From an uncultured Siphonobacter sp. (lineage in GTDB: Bacteria > Bacteroidota > Bacteroidia > Cytophagales > Spirosomataceae), in the NCBI GenBank assembly GCA_913775095.1, contig CAJYIW010000018.1, positions 164,649 through 228,648 on the forward strand: a DNA stretch of 64,000 nt. Direction: 5' to 3'. Made by a program: the position numbers and the translations under genes. The first letter of the stretch is position 1. Every line of letters starts with the position of its first letter. Below, piece by piece: positions 63,693 through 64,000 of the stretch. Under the pieces are notes generated by a model. It was not told where the DNA came from and ran no database searches. It saw only the letters and a program-made list of their open reading frames with translations.

Positions 63693-64000
63693 TTAATTAA
63701 TTTTCTGACGACCGATGGAATAATAGGTGTAGCCTCTTTCCTGCATGTCCTCGAGCTCGTAGACGTTGCGTCCGTCGAAGATCACCTTGTTCTTCAGCCG
63801 CGACTCGATCTTCTCGAAGTCCGGCGTTCTGAACTGCGGCCACTCCGTCATGATCATCAACGCATCGGCGTCCACTAACGCCGAATAGGCATCCTTGGTG
63901 AAGGTTACCTTCGAGCCCAGATCCTCCAGATTGGCCACGTTCTCCATCGCCTCAGGATCGTAGGCCTTGATGTGAGCTCCCGCCGAGAGCAGCTCCCGGA
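63693..64000 (-). CDS. UDP-glucose 6-dehydrogenase (3' part only)
   Basis: The frame stays open to the window edge; the gene continues beyond it. The visible 102 codons read GAHIKAYDPEAMENV, then MIMTEWPQFRTPDF and FDGRNVYELEDM. This is the C-terminal UDP-binding domain of UDP-glucose/GDP-mannose dehydrogenases. It oxidises UDP-glucose to UDP-glucuronate, the substrate of the downstream decarboxylase. The N-terminal NAD domain and the catalytic Cys lie outside the window. Confidence 0.92.
   Translation of the reverse strand, partial: RELLSAGAHIKAYDPEAMENVANLEDLGSKVTFTKDAYSALVDADALMIMTEWPQFRTPDFEKIESRLKNKVIFDGRNVYELEDMQERGYTYYSIGRQKIN

Overview
The window is chromosomal DNA from a Bacteroidota bacterium, most likely a cytophagian of the Spirosomaceae/Cytophagaceae type. 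The evidence is the gene families (DUF2723 membrane protein, DUF3109, DUF4136, outer-membrane beta-barrel TonB-dependent receptor, DUF4105/Lnb-like acyltransferase, NYN-cold-shock fusion, sodium:solute symporter-histidine kinase), TAnnTTTG-type promoters instead of E. coli -10 boxes, and weak Shine-Dalgarno signals. The species cannot be named from the sequence alone. There is no rRNA operon and no CRISPR array; one tRNA gene (Ser, UGA) is present.

Layout. 1-8.2 kb: housekeeping genes (CBS-domain protein, alpha/beta hydrolase, RsmF-like rRNA methyltransferase, Lnb-like acyltransferase, RsmI, pterin dehydratase, dicarboxylate/amino-acid symporter). 8.4-15.8 kb: NatA/NatB-type ABC exporter, a 999-residue DUF2723 membrane protein, and a TPR protein. 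15.8-18.5 kb: dispersed inverted repeats, then a radical-SAM/DUF4130 putative DNA-repair pair. 18.8-29.9 kb: an AT-rich polytopic membrane protein facing a GT9 glycosyltransferase, an M16 protease, an O-methyltransferase, a LysM lytic transglycosylase, DUF3109, an alkyltransferase-like protein, IscA and cystathionine beta-synthase.

30.0-34.4 kb is the accessory region. It starts at an intact tRNA-Ser with its own promoter. Next come short direct repeats, a tyrosine recombinase with unusual catalytic residues, a structured non-coding stretch ending in a 32-bp perfect palindrome, and a tightly spaced AT-rich two-gene unit on the minus strand. That unit encodes a coiled-coil membrane protein and a putative AbiC-type abortive-infection protein. 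The region ends in a GC-rich spacer and what looks like the tail of a phage terminase gene. I read it as an integrated, partly decayed phage-like or satellite island carrying a candidate anti-phage module. This is the best candidate in the window for an undescribed system.

34.5-45.5 kb: secreted beta-helix protein, then a possible acetate-sensing locus. It holds an InsA-like zinc-finger/HTH protein, a small membrane protein, a symporter-histidine kinase (CrbS/CbrA architecture), a receiver-only response regulator and acetyl-CoA synthetase. A second repeat cluster, an O-methyltransferase with a Crp/Fnr regulator, a C1q-like secreted protein and an SMR exporter follow. 45.7-64 kb: TonB-dependent receptor, cold-shock protein, DUF4136 lipoprotein, TruA, MobA-like nucleotidyltransferase, NYN-CSD protein, MoxR ATPase, two PpiC-type periplasmic isomerases (one with an OmpA-like domain), agmatine deiminase, UDP-glucuronate decarboxylase and the 3' end of UDP-glucose dehydrogenase. 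The last two together make UDP-xylose.

Many genes end in long perfect hairpins, several shared by convergent genes and some without a U-tract.
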